Positions 43,041 through 60,375 of a stretch of DNA of 64,000 bases are shown one piece after another (position 1 is the stretch's first letter; each line of letters begins with the position of its first letter). Source of the stretch: Glandiceps talaboti (Eukaryota; Hemichordata; Enteropneusta; Spengelidae); contig NC_135565.1 in NCBI RefSeq assembly GCF_964340395.1, positions 8,710,242 through 8,774,241 of the forward strand, written 5' to 3'. Below the pieces are notes generated by a model. That model saw only the letters and a list, made by a program, of their open reading frames with translations, was not told the origin of the DNA and ran no database searches. A program made the position numbers and the translations under genes.

Positions 43041-44329
43041 ATAATTGTTATAGTTAACATGATCAAATTGATGTCAGAATAAAAAACTAAAAAATAATTT
43101 AGAATTGTTTTACTACAAAGTTAACCCCTTTTTCGTCTTATTGATGATGATGATGATGATGATAATAATGATGATAATAATACTGATGATGATGATAATG
43201 CTTCTGCTGTTGATGATGATGATGATGATGATGATAATGCTGATGATACTGATGATGACATTTGCAGTAAGACGGATACAATAAAGGCAGGGAACATATC
43301 TTCGGAAATGAATGTCAAACACATTTGCTTACATTGTCCCCTAACGGCGACTTTTAAACTTCATGTAAACCTAACAAAACATCATGTAACTATAGCGATT
43401 GTTGCGTGGCTGTACCAGTCCTGTGGCAAACTTTGAAAAACTGTTAACGGAATGCTAATATTCAGATTGTTGTGATGTCACAACTCTGCAGGGAAGGATG
43501 TTGTAATTACAAGGATGTAATCATAAATATCGTATACCCTATACTGTGACGTTCTTTGTGTCTCCATGACACTGCCTGCTGTTACACCTAGGCCTTGTCC
43601 GTGGCTATTCATTTTTTGATTGCGTGCGTTTTAACTCTTTTCATATCCATATACATACATACATACATACATACATACATACATACATACATACATTTAT
43701 ACATTTCTATGGCAGCCTAAAACCTTATATGGTAGTGCATTTGTTCCTATACATACACAAGAGCTGACTACGTTGAATTGCATTTGTTTAATCCCAGTTA
43801 AGGCTCTATACACAAAATGATATAACTTCCACTTTCCAGATAATTCCAATACAACTATTTCGCTATATCTGCTTTTCCTTGTCATCGTCGTCAGTGTTTC
43901 CAACAAACTATTTAGTAATACCCCTGTCCAGTCGATCCTTATGTAAAGTCCCTCTGATTCCTTGTGGCACGACGGATTACCTTATAAATGTACACTAAGC
44001 GTAAATGTGATAAAATCGAATCTCTTTCAGTGTAGGAAACCGAAAATACATACCTTTGTCACTTTTCAAATGGAGCAATTCCTGTGTTCACTGAGTTCAC
44101 ATAGAAAGGTGACGATTTTTACTAGTGGTTGTTGAAGTGTGCTACCGTATATTTTATCGCTGTGTTTACTACTACCATCAAAACATGAACTGAGCAATAT
44201 TTCACCAGTTAGACCTTCGTCATCTCCCTAACAACGGTTGCTAGAAAGGCGTATTCTTTCATTATGTTGAGTGGCTCATGGGAGGAATTAAGGTCATTCC
44301 TATATTCAGATGGAATTAATATATATATA

Positions 44330-44408
<79 letters not shown>

Positions 44409-44444
44409 ATCTTTGTTATATTTGAATGTTATCTTTGAATATTC

Positions 44445-44516
<72 letters not shown>

Positions 44517-45530
44517 GAATATTCAAAGATAACATGTTTTTGTTTTCGTTTTATTTTAGTGATTGGCAGCTATAATCTAATTGCAAACTGTCGGTTGTCG
44601 TAGGTGTTTCAAGAGGTAATGGAAAGTAGCATTTATAGCAACATCTGTGCACGTGTCATTGTGTCCTTAATTCTCACTTTGAAGGTCATTTTGTGAAATG
44701 CCATTCATATCTTGAATAATGGCCTAGTTTAATTCATATGTTGCATTGTATGACTAATTCGCACAGGAAGCTTTGCGTAGTACGAATTCATTATCAAATA
44801 CGCGGTAGTTTAATTGGCAAAATAATCGAACAATTGGAACCATGCTTAAAACAGGACTGCGTAAGAAAAGTTAGTGAACCGAAATTCATAACCTGCAGTT
44901 GGCCTGTAACATAAGACCATTAACATGGCCTCAACTAGAAAAAATTAATAATGAAATAAACAGCGGTAAAGTACAGTAAATGCTTGTGTAGAAGCGTTTG
45001 GAAATATAAAAAAATGATTTGTAGTACAATATTTAGTGCTTACTATTTAATTTTAGGATTAGAAATAAATTAACAATCAGTAAAACATCTCGTAACTACA
45101 AAATTTAACACTTGTCAGTGAATAAACATAAATTATTTGATTGTGTCAGTTTTATCGACAATGAGCTTTAAGTTGAAAGATGGTGTGTGAATGGCTGATT
45201 CAACTCAGTGTGCGAGATTTGATATGCTTCCAATGGCAAATCTGAGCCTGTCACCTTAATCGTTGGTCTTAATAAAGCCCAGAATTGAATGGAGTGGATT
45301 TATAACGTTATTCAAATGGAAAGATCAATCAGAGAAAGAACATGCAGATGCTCCCAAAAGGTTCTACTCGGAATTTGGTGTGCATGATTTCCAAGTTAAG
45401 CAGAGTAATATCGCTATTGAACAGACGTTTGCATCAAAGTGTCCTGTGAAGTTCAATGAACTAGCTTTTCAATCAGTTACACAATACGTTGGTACACAGT
45501 TTAATACACATATTTGTTTTTGAGTAAACA
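43041..45530. repeat. Tandem duplication, left copy (2490 bp)
   Basis: Direct repeat of 45531-47937, differing by only a handful of substitutions plus microsatellite length. It starts 39 bp upstream of the ATG of the four-module gene, so it includes that gene's upstream region. It contains a GAT microsatellite, a (CATA)n tract, two (AT)n tracts and, near its right end, a frame of 86 codons (45263-45523). That frame looks protein-like but has no recognised motif and no clear splice context. Confidence 0.93.
44330..44535. repeat. (AT)n with inverted-repeat borders
   Basis: Two (AT)n tracts (about 44335-44405 and 44450-44510). gttatctttgaatattcata at about 44427 is repeated in inverted orientation at about 44513-44533, making a cruciform-capable palindrome. 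The right tandem copy has only one tract and no palindrome. Confidence 0.85.
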
Positions 45531-45631
45531 ATAATTGTTATAGTTAACATGATCAAATTGATGTCAGAATAAGAAACTAAAAAATAATTTAGAATTGTTT
45601 TACTACAAAGTTAACCCCTTTTTCGTCTTAT

Positions 45632-45662
<31 letters not shown>

Positions 45663-46844
45663 AATAATGATGATAATAATACTGATGATGATGATAATGC
45701 TTCTGCTGTTGATGATGATGATGATGATGATGATAATGCTGATGATACTGATGATGACATTTGCAGTAAGACGGATACAATAAAGGCAGGGAACATATCT
45801 TCGGAAATGAATGTCAAACACATTTGCTTACATTGTCCCCTAACGGCGACTTTTAAACTTCATGTAAACCTAACAAAACATCATGTAACTATAGCGATTG
45901 TTGCGTGGCTGTACCAGTCCTGTGGCAAACTTTGAAAAACTGTTAACGGAATGCTAATATTCAGATTGTTGTGATGTCACAACTCTGCAAGGAAGGATGT
46001 TGTAATTACAAGGATGTAATCATAAATATCGTATACCCTATACTGTGACGTTCTTTGTGTCTCCATGACACTGCCTGCTGTTACACCTAGGCCTTGTCCG
46101 TGGCTATTCATTTTTTGATTGCGTGCGTTTTAACTCTTTTCATATCCATATACATACATACATACATACATACATACATACATACATACATACATACATA
46201 CATACATACATTTATACATTTCTATGGCAGCCTAAAACCTTATATGGTAGTGCATTTGTTCCTATACATACACAAGAGCTGACTACGTTGAATTGCATTT
46301 GTTTAATCCCAATTAAGGCTCTATACACAAAATGATATAACTTCCACTTTCCAGGTAATTCCAATACAACTATTTCGCTATATCTGCTTTTCCTTGTCAT
46401 CGTCGTCAGTGTTTCCAACAAACTATTTAGTAATACCCCTGTCCAGTCGATCCTTATGTAAAGTCCCTCTGATTCCTTGTGGCACGACGGATTACCTTAT
46501 AAATGTACACTAAGCGTAAATGTGATAAAATCGAATCTCTTTCAGTGTAGGAAACCGAAAATACATACCTTTGTCACTTTTCAAATGGAGCAATTCCTGT
46601 GTTCAGTGAGTTCACATAGAAAGGTGACGATTTTTACTAGTGGTTGTTGAAGTGTGCTACCGTATATTTTATCGCTGTGTTTACTACTACCATCAAAACA
46701 TGAACTGAGCAATATTTCACCAGTTAGACCTTCGTCATCTCCCTAACAACGGTTGCTAGAAAGGCGTATTCTTTTATTATGTTGAGTGGCTCATGGGAGG
46801 AATTAAGGTCATTCCTATATTCAGATGGAATTAATATATATATA

Positions 46845-46923
<79 letters not shown>

Positions 46924-47937
46924 GAATATTCAAAGATAACATGTTTTTGTTTTCGTTTTATTTTAGTGATTGGCAGCTATAATCTAATTGCAAACTGTCG
47001 GTTGTCGTAGGTGTTTCAAGAGGTAATGGAAAGTAGTATTTATAGCAACATCTGTGCACGTGTCATTGTGTCCTTAATTCTCACTTTGAAGGTCATTTTG
47101 TGAAATGCCATTCATATCTTGAATAATGGCCTAGTTTAATTCATATGTTGCATTGTATGACTAATTCGCACAGGAAGCTTTGCGTAGTACGAATTCATTA
47201 TCAAATACGCGGTAGTTTAATTGGCAAAATAATCGAACAATTGGAACCATGCTTAAAACAGGACTGCGTAAGAAAAGTTAGTGAACCGAAATTCATAACC
47301 TGCAGTTGGCCTGTAACATAAGACCATTAACATGGCCTCAACTAGAAAAAATTAATAATGAAATAAACAGCGGTAAAGTACAGTAAATGCTTGTGTAGAA
47401 GCGTTTGGAAATATAAAAAAATGATTTGTAGTACAATATTTAGTGCTTACTATTTAATTTTAGGATTAGAAATAAATTAACAATCAGTAAAACATCTCGT
47501 AACTACAAAATTTAACACTTGTCAGTGAATAAACATAAATTATTTGATTGTGTCAGTTTTATCGACAATGAGCTTTAAGTTGAAAGATGGTGTGTGAATG
47601 GCTGATTCAACTCAGTGTGCGAGATTTGATATGCTTCCAATGGCAAATCTGAGCCTGTCACCTTAATCGTTGGTCTTAATAAAGCCCAGAATTGAATGGA
47701 GTGGATTTATAACGTTATTCAAATGGAAAGATCAATCAGAGAAAGAACATGCAGATGCTCCCAAAAGGTTCTACTCGGAATTTGGTGTGCATGATTTCCA
47801 AGTTAAGCAGAGTAATATCGCTATTGAACAGACGTTTGCATCAAAGTGTCCTGTGAAGTTCAATGAACTAGCTTTTCAATCAGTTACACAATACGTTGGT
47901 ACACAGTTTAATACACATATTTGTTTTTTGAGTAAAC
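45531..47937. repeat. Tandem duplication, right copy (about 2407 bp)
   Basis: Right copy of the unit at 43041-45530. It is shorter because one (AT)n tract and the palindrome are missing. The 94-codon frame at 47670-47954 corresponds to 45263-45523 and continues past the junction, so its last codons differ. Confidence 0.93.
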
Positions 47938-49483
47938 AACTTAAAACGAACTAACATCATCTCGGCCCTCTTCAAGCACATTGGCCTAACCAGGAAACGT
48001 GCCATCAGCTGCATTCAGAGTTGTTAGTGCTTTCCAATATTCTTGGCAACCTCGGTAGGTAAATAACATGTTTTACATTATGTGATAGTATGAACGCCAT
48101 TGACCTGACAGTGATTCAATATGCCTCCTTTATGATATTACGTAACTTCGTTTTTACCATGAACGAACCTCAGTTTTGTGTCAACGAATCACTACACTAC
48201 TCGAGTTCTTGTGTATGCATCTCAGTGTTAATATATTGATGCAATATCGAGAATGAGTGTATTGAATTACTCGAGTGAACTTGGATGTTTGTGTATGGAT
48301 GAGGTGTGTCCAAATGTAAGTGTATCAAATATGACAATCAGGGCATATATATCGAACCTTTCGATCAGTTGAGTTATACAATCTAACTTGGTGACCTCGT
48401 TTGTCTAGCGACAACTGCTATCTAAATATGTATATCGTAATGTTTTCCTGTGATGTAATTATGTGTAAGCGTCGAGTGTCATGTGCAATTCACCTGTTGC
48501 AAATTGCATATAATCCTGCTTACCGGCGGAGAAGGAATGGGACAAAATCAGAATCAAGTCCCGTTTTACTCCACCTGCAAGCAGGAATAAGAAAGGAGTG
48601 ATATTTATCATGATAATGTCAAAGTTCAAAAGGTCGAATTAATATTTGAAGTGAACGCACAATATACATACGGACGTATTAATACAATCCGAATATAACC
48701 ATTTCTCTGGATTTGAAACTCGCCTTGTAAGCATTCTTGTTTCTGAATTGAAACTCTTGACATTTGCTTTACGTTTCTTAATTCACGTTCTATAGATGAA
48801 CCAGTCAACAGATTGAATTTTTCAACAACTGCATGTGATTGTACACATCAGAGTAGATAACACCATGTAACGTTTTAAGAAATGTTGAATGACTTTATTC
48901 ATAGGTAGTATATAGACGTGTGTCAAATACAGAGAAATGCAAATGTGATATTTATATCTGTAGTCTTACACAAAATACCCTTAAACCAGATAAAACAATT
49001 TCTCTGATTCACTATGAGGGCGCACTTTTTTGAAAACTTTAGCAACCACCGCGGGAAAGTGACTATTAGTTTTCATTTGAAATAACATTCAGTTTTCGAT
49101 TTGATGGCTTAATTAAACATTCACCCATCCAATGTCACAACCATGGAGAGTATCCAATTCAAAAGTCCTTGCTAGGTTCACGCTTATTTCGAAAGAAAAT
49201 GGAAATGTATCTAAAACCTTTTCAGGCGAACATATACAGTATGTAGTACTTGCTTATACACAGTAGGACTACTGGGAATGCCCTTGGTGATGTTTCACAA
49301 ATATATCAAACAAAAACAATATTTGTTTATATTTATTGATCAATATACCTTTTGGGTATGAATAACAGCACATTAGTTACCGCTCTGCAGATAATGCAAC
49401 AAAATAATAGATATACATTAAAACATTATTATCTTAAAGAACATGTTTTATCCCTTACATACAGTCGACTTCTGCAGAAAACA
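47938..49483. other. Intergenic / 5' region of BHMT-like gene
   Basis: Unique AT-rich sequence. Small frames on both strands lack motifs, and I can support nothing else. Confidence 0.5.
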
Positions 49484-54677
<5,194 letters not shown>

Positions 54678-55050
54678 CGTTACCACATTACATTGATTGC
54701 TTTCTGTGAAGTCACCCTTCACTGAGTGTACAAGGACATCTTCTTGCAGGTCGTATTGAATGCAACCAGCTATATTTCATGTGTATTCAGGTAGATTTAT
54801 ACACCCTGGTAAAAAACAGGTGTTCAGTATTAGTTGCAGTACGCGACTGAAGTTTGAATTCATTGAGCTCGATCATTTAATGGATGATCTTATTTGTACC
54901 CATATGGACTGAAATGTATAAAGATGTATTAAATTTGACCAATACTGATGACGACATGGTAGACAGTGTCCTATACCATCTGTAATAGTGTTAGACACTT
55001 TTGATGGAATCACGTTTCAAATATGTATACCTGTGTGTGTGTGTGTGTGT

Positions 55051-55096
<46 letters not shown>

Positions 55097-55298
55097 TCGT
55101 GTGCACATATACTCAAGGGCATATGTTAACACGAACATTAGTCATTAGGTTGCTGTATTGACAATGATATTTGGTCTCACGAAAGTGACTGTGAAACAAA
55201 CTAAGCGTTAAATGAAAATATGTGTATTTAACGCATGCATATACATGATTGGTTGGTGAGATAGGTGGGTGGATGGATGGACCCCGGGGGATGGACAA

Positions 55299-55331
<33 letters not shown>

Positions 55332-55728
55332 GAGATGGGTGCGCGTGGCTGGCATGGGTTGGTGTTTGGGTTGTTAAATATGTGTGCACATGTACATGCA
55401 CACGGTTGGATATTTTGGTTGGTTAATTTGTCAATTTTGGTTGAACGGAACAAATTAATTTTGAATGTGTGTAATCATGACAGGTCACATATTCGTGAAC
55501 CGACATGTAGTAAAATATTCACTCAAGAATCACAAAAGTACTGCGTAAATGCGGATTACTATCCTCTTGTCAATAGTTGTACAACTTAAAGTAGTCTTGG
55601 AGATTCTACAAAGTCACCGTCCGTGATTAACCTTTCATTGTTATCACAATCTCCAATCATTACTTGGTATCCATGACATCTTTCTACTTAGTCACGTGAT
55701 GTAGAGATTAGACTGCGGACGTCCTGCT
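54678..55728. other. Intergenic between BHMT-like gene and sulfatase
   Basis: Contains a (TG)n tract (55030-55095) and a (GGCT)n tract (55298-55332). No gene is seen; frames at 55208-55589 come from these repeats. Confidence 0.6.
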
Positions 55729-55736
55729 TATATAAA
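55729..55736 (+). promoter_or_regulatory. TATA box of the sulfatase gene
   Basis: TATATAAA lies 48 bp before the ATG at 55777, with a CACGTG-type E-box at about 55693. The spacing fits a very short 5' UTR. Confidence 0.55.
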
Positions 55737-55776
55737 TATGCAATCTCGTTACTAGTGTTATTAGCGCATAGCCATC

Positions 55777-55912
55777 ATGTACGTTCGCCAGACCATATGC
55801 GGTGTCGCACTGCTTCTCGTCACGTTAGCTGTCGTTACTGTTCACAGCCAGGACACAGCCTCAGATGAACCACAGAAACCTAACATAGTGTTTATCCTAG
55901 CAGACGATCTCG
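55777..55912 (+). CDS. Sulfatase (arylsulfatase-like), first exon only
   Basis: ATG to a strong donor (CTCG|GTAAGT) encodes 45 residues: a signal peptide (about 1-25, core VALLLVTLAVVTV) and the sulfatase N-terminal signature KPNIVFILADDLG, whose paired Asp residues bind the catalytic calcium. The exon ends in phase 1 inside DDLG. No downstream sulfatase exon, such as one with the formylglycine CxPSR site, is visible in the remaining 8 kb. From 56583 the sequence is a recent copy of the GPCR block, so the gene is either cut by that duplication or has a very long first intron. Confidence 0.85.
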
Positions 55913-56582
55913 GTAAGTACGTGCGATTATTTTTCATGATTTGATTTGCTAGCTAGAAAGCAATAGAATGAAACTGTCGTGTTTTCATGCCAAGTGGCTG
56001 TACACATTCCAAAATTAATCCGATGTGCCATACATATAATTTCAACTCTGTACAGCAACGAAGACGCCGGGCATGTATTTCACAGCCAAATGTCTTTTGT
56101 TGAAATTCACAAATTGTCTAACATAAGCTACTGAATACATGTAAGTAGTGATACGATATCTAGGGCCAGACCAGTCTGGGAGGTCAATCATCATATATGC
56201 AGTGGTAAACAAGTTTTATTAACAGCATGCAAACGTCTCACCGATGCCTTTTTCATAGAGATGTTACACTTGGCCTTCTCAGCCAGGGTCATCTAAACTT
56301 TACTATAATTACTATATCTTATATTTTGAAGGACGTAAACGAATATTATTGTGGTAGATCTTTGCTCACTAAGATAGGGAGGCTTTGTACACTCCCAGGC
56401 CTGATCATAAACGTCACATATCACTTACTTTTGCATAAGCATATATTCCTACTGAAAGTATTACAAGTGGTTGCTTATTACAAATTGATTTAATTGGATT
56501 GAATTTGATTGTTGATCTTACGTAGTGGCATTATATGGTATGGCAATTAGGTATTCAGTACCAAGAATTAGTCAACATTTCC
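55913..56582. other. Sulfatase intron 1, unique part
   Basis: No exon is found. The frame at 56227-56493 has no sulfatase features. The unique sequence ends where the duplicated block begins. Confidence 0.55.
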
Positions 56583-57829
56583 TTAGGGACTTGAGTAAAT
56601 ACACATATTATAGGAGACTGCATTGTTGTCTGAAAACACTCATGTCGGGGGGGGGGGGACAGGGATGTCATCTCACGATTCTTCAGCTAACCAGGCTATA
56701 ACTAAGTGTGCCCATTTTATAACATTTGAAGCCGAGAGTCCTGCTTCTCAATAGAAGTTCAAACTAATGGGCCTCATATTGCAAAACCGATAAATGCCTC
56801 GGAGTCCCTTTCATTCATACTTCGAAAAAAGAGGTTGCGGCTTGTAAGACTGATACTGTGTTAATGCTAGCTTCAACAAAATGTTAGTATCCCAGATCAG
56901 CTAAGTACTACATTGTCATATATCCTTGCCGAAGGGAACTGCAGTCATACGAATTCTTACTATGAATCCTAATTATGTGTGTGGGTGGGAGACGTCGTGT
57001 TGTCTTTGTTCAGTATTACAGCTATTATCATTGGATTGTATGAGATTGGTGAAGACAGGCACTTCACAAAAAGTTGTCAATACCTATGAATAATAACAAA
57101 TTATTTCAAACGCACCCGACAGAAGAAATTTACTATGTAACCGCTTCGGTATTTCTTTGAACACATTGTAAGAATGACACAGGTACCTTAGATTTGTCGT
57201 CATTATTGAATTGGACACCTTGACTGATATGGTGTACATTTAAAGTGTAAAACGAAGTGTCACGTACGCTAATGGGGCATTCAGTATCGCAAGGGGGGGG
57301 GGGGGTCCTAGGGAAATTAGGAGTAGGGTTTATATTTTACAATTTGGTGTGTGTTTTATAAATTGGAATTAGGAAAGGTTATATTTTATTTGACTTATTT
57401 TATACTTATTGTATCTCACTAAAGTTTGCAATGCTATGCTATTTTGACATGACCCCACCTTTGCAACCGGTTCCACATCCCACCACTGCCAACGTTGTTC
57501 AAAATATCAGTACAATACGTACCCTCAGTCAAATTCCTGCAGACATCCATGCAATGAATGAATGACTTGTTAAATGTGGTGTGTAGAGAGGAGTACAGTA
57601 GTTCCTATAGGGGGAGCGTGTGGTAAGATATTAGGAATGTTGATTCTCGACAATGTTAGTGGTTCTCTCATCTAGTGTTTGGGAGTTCGGGTCTTAGCTA
57701 TGCCTCAGACCACTAATCTGAGGCTATGCCAATTAGACCTAAACACAGAAATGAATTATTGCAGTGCCTTCCTACAAGTACACTTTGATGGTAGTAGTGA
57801 GAAACTCCCAGTGCCTTTAATAACCAGAT

Positions 57830-58675
57830 TTAAACTGAGCGCCTCCCGTAAGGGAATCACTAATTATGCAAATAACTCATTAAACTAAAAAAACTATGGT
57901 AACAGGCTTTGTTTTTTGGACAAGCATGCTTTCTTAGGTTAATGTATGTAAGAGTGTATGATACTACTTAATACAGTCTTAAGATATAGCCTTATTACCG
58001 AAAATCATTAATTATGCAAATTATTCATTAACACTGTAAAGTACATCAACTAACTTTATAGGACATACACAATTTGTTATGGTTAATGTACGTACTGAAT
58101 TGTATTGAAATTGAAGCATGCAGTCGTAAGATATAGCCTAATTACCAAGAATCATTAATTATGCAAATTATTCATTAACACTGTATGGTGCATCAACAAA
58201 CTTGATAGGACATATGTGTTTTCTTATGGTTAATGTATGTACTAAATTATGTTGAATTTGAAGTATGTATTCTTAAGATATAGCCTAATTACCAAAAATA
58301 ATTAATTATGCAAATTATTCATCAACGCTCTAAGATATATCAACGAATTTTACAGGACAAATGTATGTGTTTATGTTTAACAAATATACTAAATTATATT
58401 GAAATTGAAGTATGCAGTCTTAAGATATTGCGTAATTAGTTGATTTCATTAATAATAATATGCAAATTTCTCTAATTAAACATTAACAGATCTGACTCAA
58501 AACCTAATCAGGCCTAGCTATTACCCTAAAGATTATATATCCCAAATTTCATTACAATTGAGCCAGCCGATGTTTAGAAAATGATGACACAGACAGACAG
58601 ACAGACAGACACACAGACACACACACACCCAGACAGACATTCCCCTTTTAATACCTCCCGTACCCTTACGGGAGG
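57830..58675. mobile_element. Octamer element, second copy (five sites)
   Basis: Counterpart of 21300-22302 with one internal ~147-bp unit fewer. ATGCAAAT lies at 57866, 58014, 58161, 58308 and 58460. The right end again has CCCTTACGGGAGG and a shorter CAGA tract. Confidence 0.6.
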
Positions 58676-59249
58676 TAAAAATTAAAATAACGTAATAAAG
58701 AAATAAATCTTTATTTAATTTCAATAATTTAATTCATCTAAAAAAAATTGCTGAGCTTCAAAATGTTACAGATTTTTGTGTTCATTTATTTCTTCTTCAT
58801 TTCACTGTCTCTCCCTTTTGGTACATATCTTCTCGCATGTCTATAGAGAAAGAGGAAATCAACAATAGTTTGACCATGACTACATCTATATCTTATTTTT
58901 ATCAAAAAAAACTTTCGTTACGACGCATGCCTAAATACTTTCGCTTGAAGAAAATGAAATGAATAGCTGAAAATTGTATTGAAGTATCCATTGTTGCCCT
59001 TGGCCCTTTGTTTAGATATCACCCGTACGGTTCAATTATGTGACTTCTGTTGCGGCACTGAAGGTACCATTTTATTTGGACATTTTGTATAAATTATTGA
59101 AATGCAACATTATCATAGACTTGACTATGATATAGGGCTGATCTTAACATTGGCCATAAAATCGTCGAGTATCCAATAAGAATGCCGAAATGGAGAACGG
59201 GAACCAATCGCAAATTAGGTCAAACGTTTAAATCCTTTGGAATGTAGAA

Positions 59250-59256
59250 TATAAAA
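59250..59256 (+). promoter_or_regulatory. TATA box of GPCR copy 3
   Basis: TATAAAA at the position conserved in copies 1 and 2. The 5' UTR keeps the 8-nt stretch missing in copy 2, so the upstream ATG at 59258 is out of frame with the receptor. Confidence 0.5.
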
Positions 59257-59367
59257 CATGATTCTTATTTTGAATGTTGTTGTACTTTGGATACCAATAC
59301 ATTACATTTCCGTCAGAAACTCTGCTCGTAGTAAGCGCCACAATTTGTTTTCAAGTTTCAAACAGAG

Positions 59368-60375
59368 ATGAATAACACAACACACAACAGCTCGACCACC
59401 GAGGCGATACCGTTGCAGGTTCCCATGATGAAGTTACCGGCTGTCTGGATAACCCAAGTAGTTGGTACTTTCGAAGGTGTAATGACCATGCTCGCACTCG
59501 TTGGCAATGTGATTTTCTTTGCTGTCGTAATGCTAAAGAAACAACTTCGTACATACAGCAACGTCTACTTGGCTAATCTCAGTATGACTGACATCATTGC
59601 TGCAGTGTTCGTCTCTTCAATAGTAACTGACTCCTACCTCAACCGTACTTGGCGATTTTCAAGGAGTTACTGCTCCTTCCACCAGAAACTGCATCCTGGC
59701 TTGTTGGGAGTATCTTTATTACTCAGTGCCACTATTGCTCTGAACAGATACGTGTATGTTGTCCACAACTCGAAATATCGTCGGCTTACCAACAAAGTAT
59801 CCGTGACAATATCTCTGGTGTTATGTTGGATGTATCCGCTAATCATGAATTCGGTAGGTAGCACGAGTGTGTCTATATACCGGCCTCCTATTTTCAGATG
59901 CCAAGCATTCGGTACGTCCTTCATAGAGCTCTATATCATATACTTTACCAATTACATTGCATCTGGCATTGTTGTTGTATGCTATTTCCTGATATTCTTG
60001 TTCATACGTAAAAGTAGACGACGAATTCAGGCTCACGATACCAACCAGCAAGGCAACAGCCAAAACAACGGCAACGCCAAAAGTCCAAGCCCACAAGAAG
60101 TGCGCATGCTAAAGACCCTACTCGCCGTTTTCTGTCTATGCCTCCTCGGTTACCTACCGTTCGTAATCTTATTGAACATTTACAGTAGGTTTGAAAAGAG
60201 ACCTCCGCCCGATCTCCAATTATTGATGTATCCGTGCCTACACATTGGCGGCGTCATGAATCCGATCTTGTACGGCATGAGCAACAAGAAATTTCGGAAA
60301 GCCTACAAGGAGTTGGTAACAGGTCGACTGTTCTGCAAAACGTCAACACAGGTCGTGCCCATAAACAATGCCTAG
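59368..60375 (+). CDS. Rhodopsin-family GPCR, melatonin-receptor-like, copy 3
   Basis: Intronless, 335 residues, intact, with NRY and NPILYG as in the other copies. The N-terminal two-thirds matches copy 2 (NSSTTEA, VWITQ, WRFSRS, HNSKY). From TM6 on it matches copy 1 (VFCLCL, YSRFEK, LQLLMY, NKKFRK, STQVV), as does the 3' UTR to about 60760. Private changes include V for A in TM4, SIY preceded by V for E in extracellular loop 2, and E for K at the start of TM5, which could alter ligand contacts. Presumed function as in copies 1 and 2. Confidence 0.93.
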   Translation: MNNTTHNSSTTEAIPLQVPMMKLPAVWITQVVGTFEGVMTMLALVGNVIFFAVVMLKKQLRTYSNVYLANLSMTDIIAAVFVSSIVTDSYLNRTWRFSRSYCSFHQKLHPGLLGVSLLLSATIALNRYVYVVHNSKYRRLTNKVSVTISLVLCWMYPLIMNSVGSTSVSIYRPPIFRCQAFGTSFIELYIIYFTNYIASGIVVVCYFLIFLFIRKSRRRIQAHDTNQQGNSQNNGNAKSPSPQEVRMLKTLLAVFCLCLLGYLPFVILLNIYSRFEKRPPPDLQLLMYPCLHIGGVMNPILYGMSNKKFRKAYKELVTGRLFCKTSTQVVPINNA

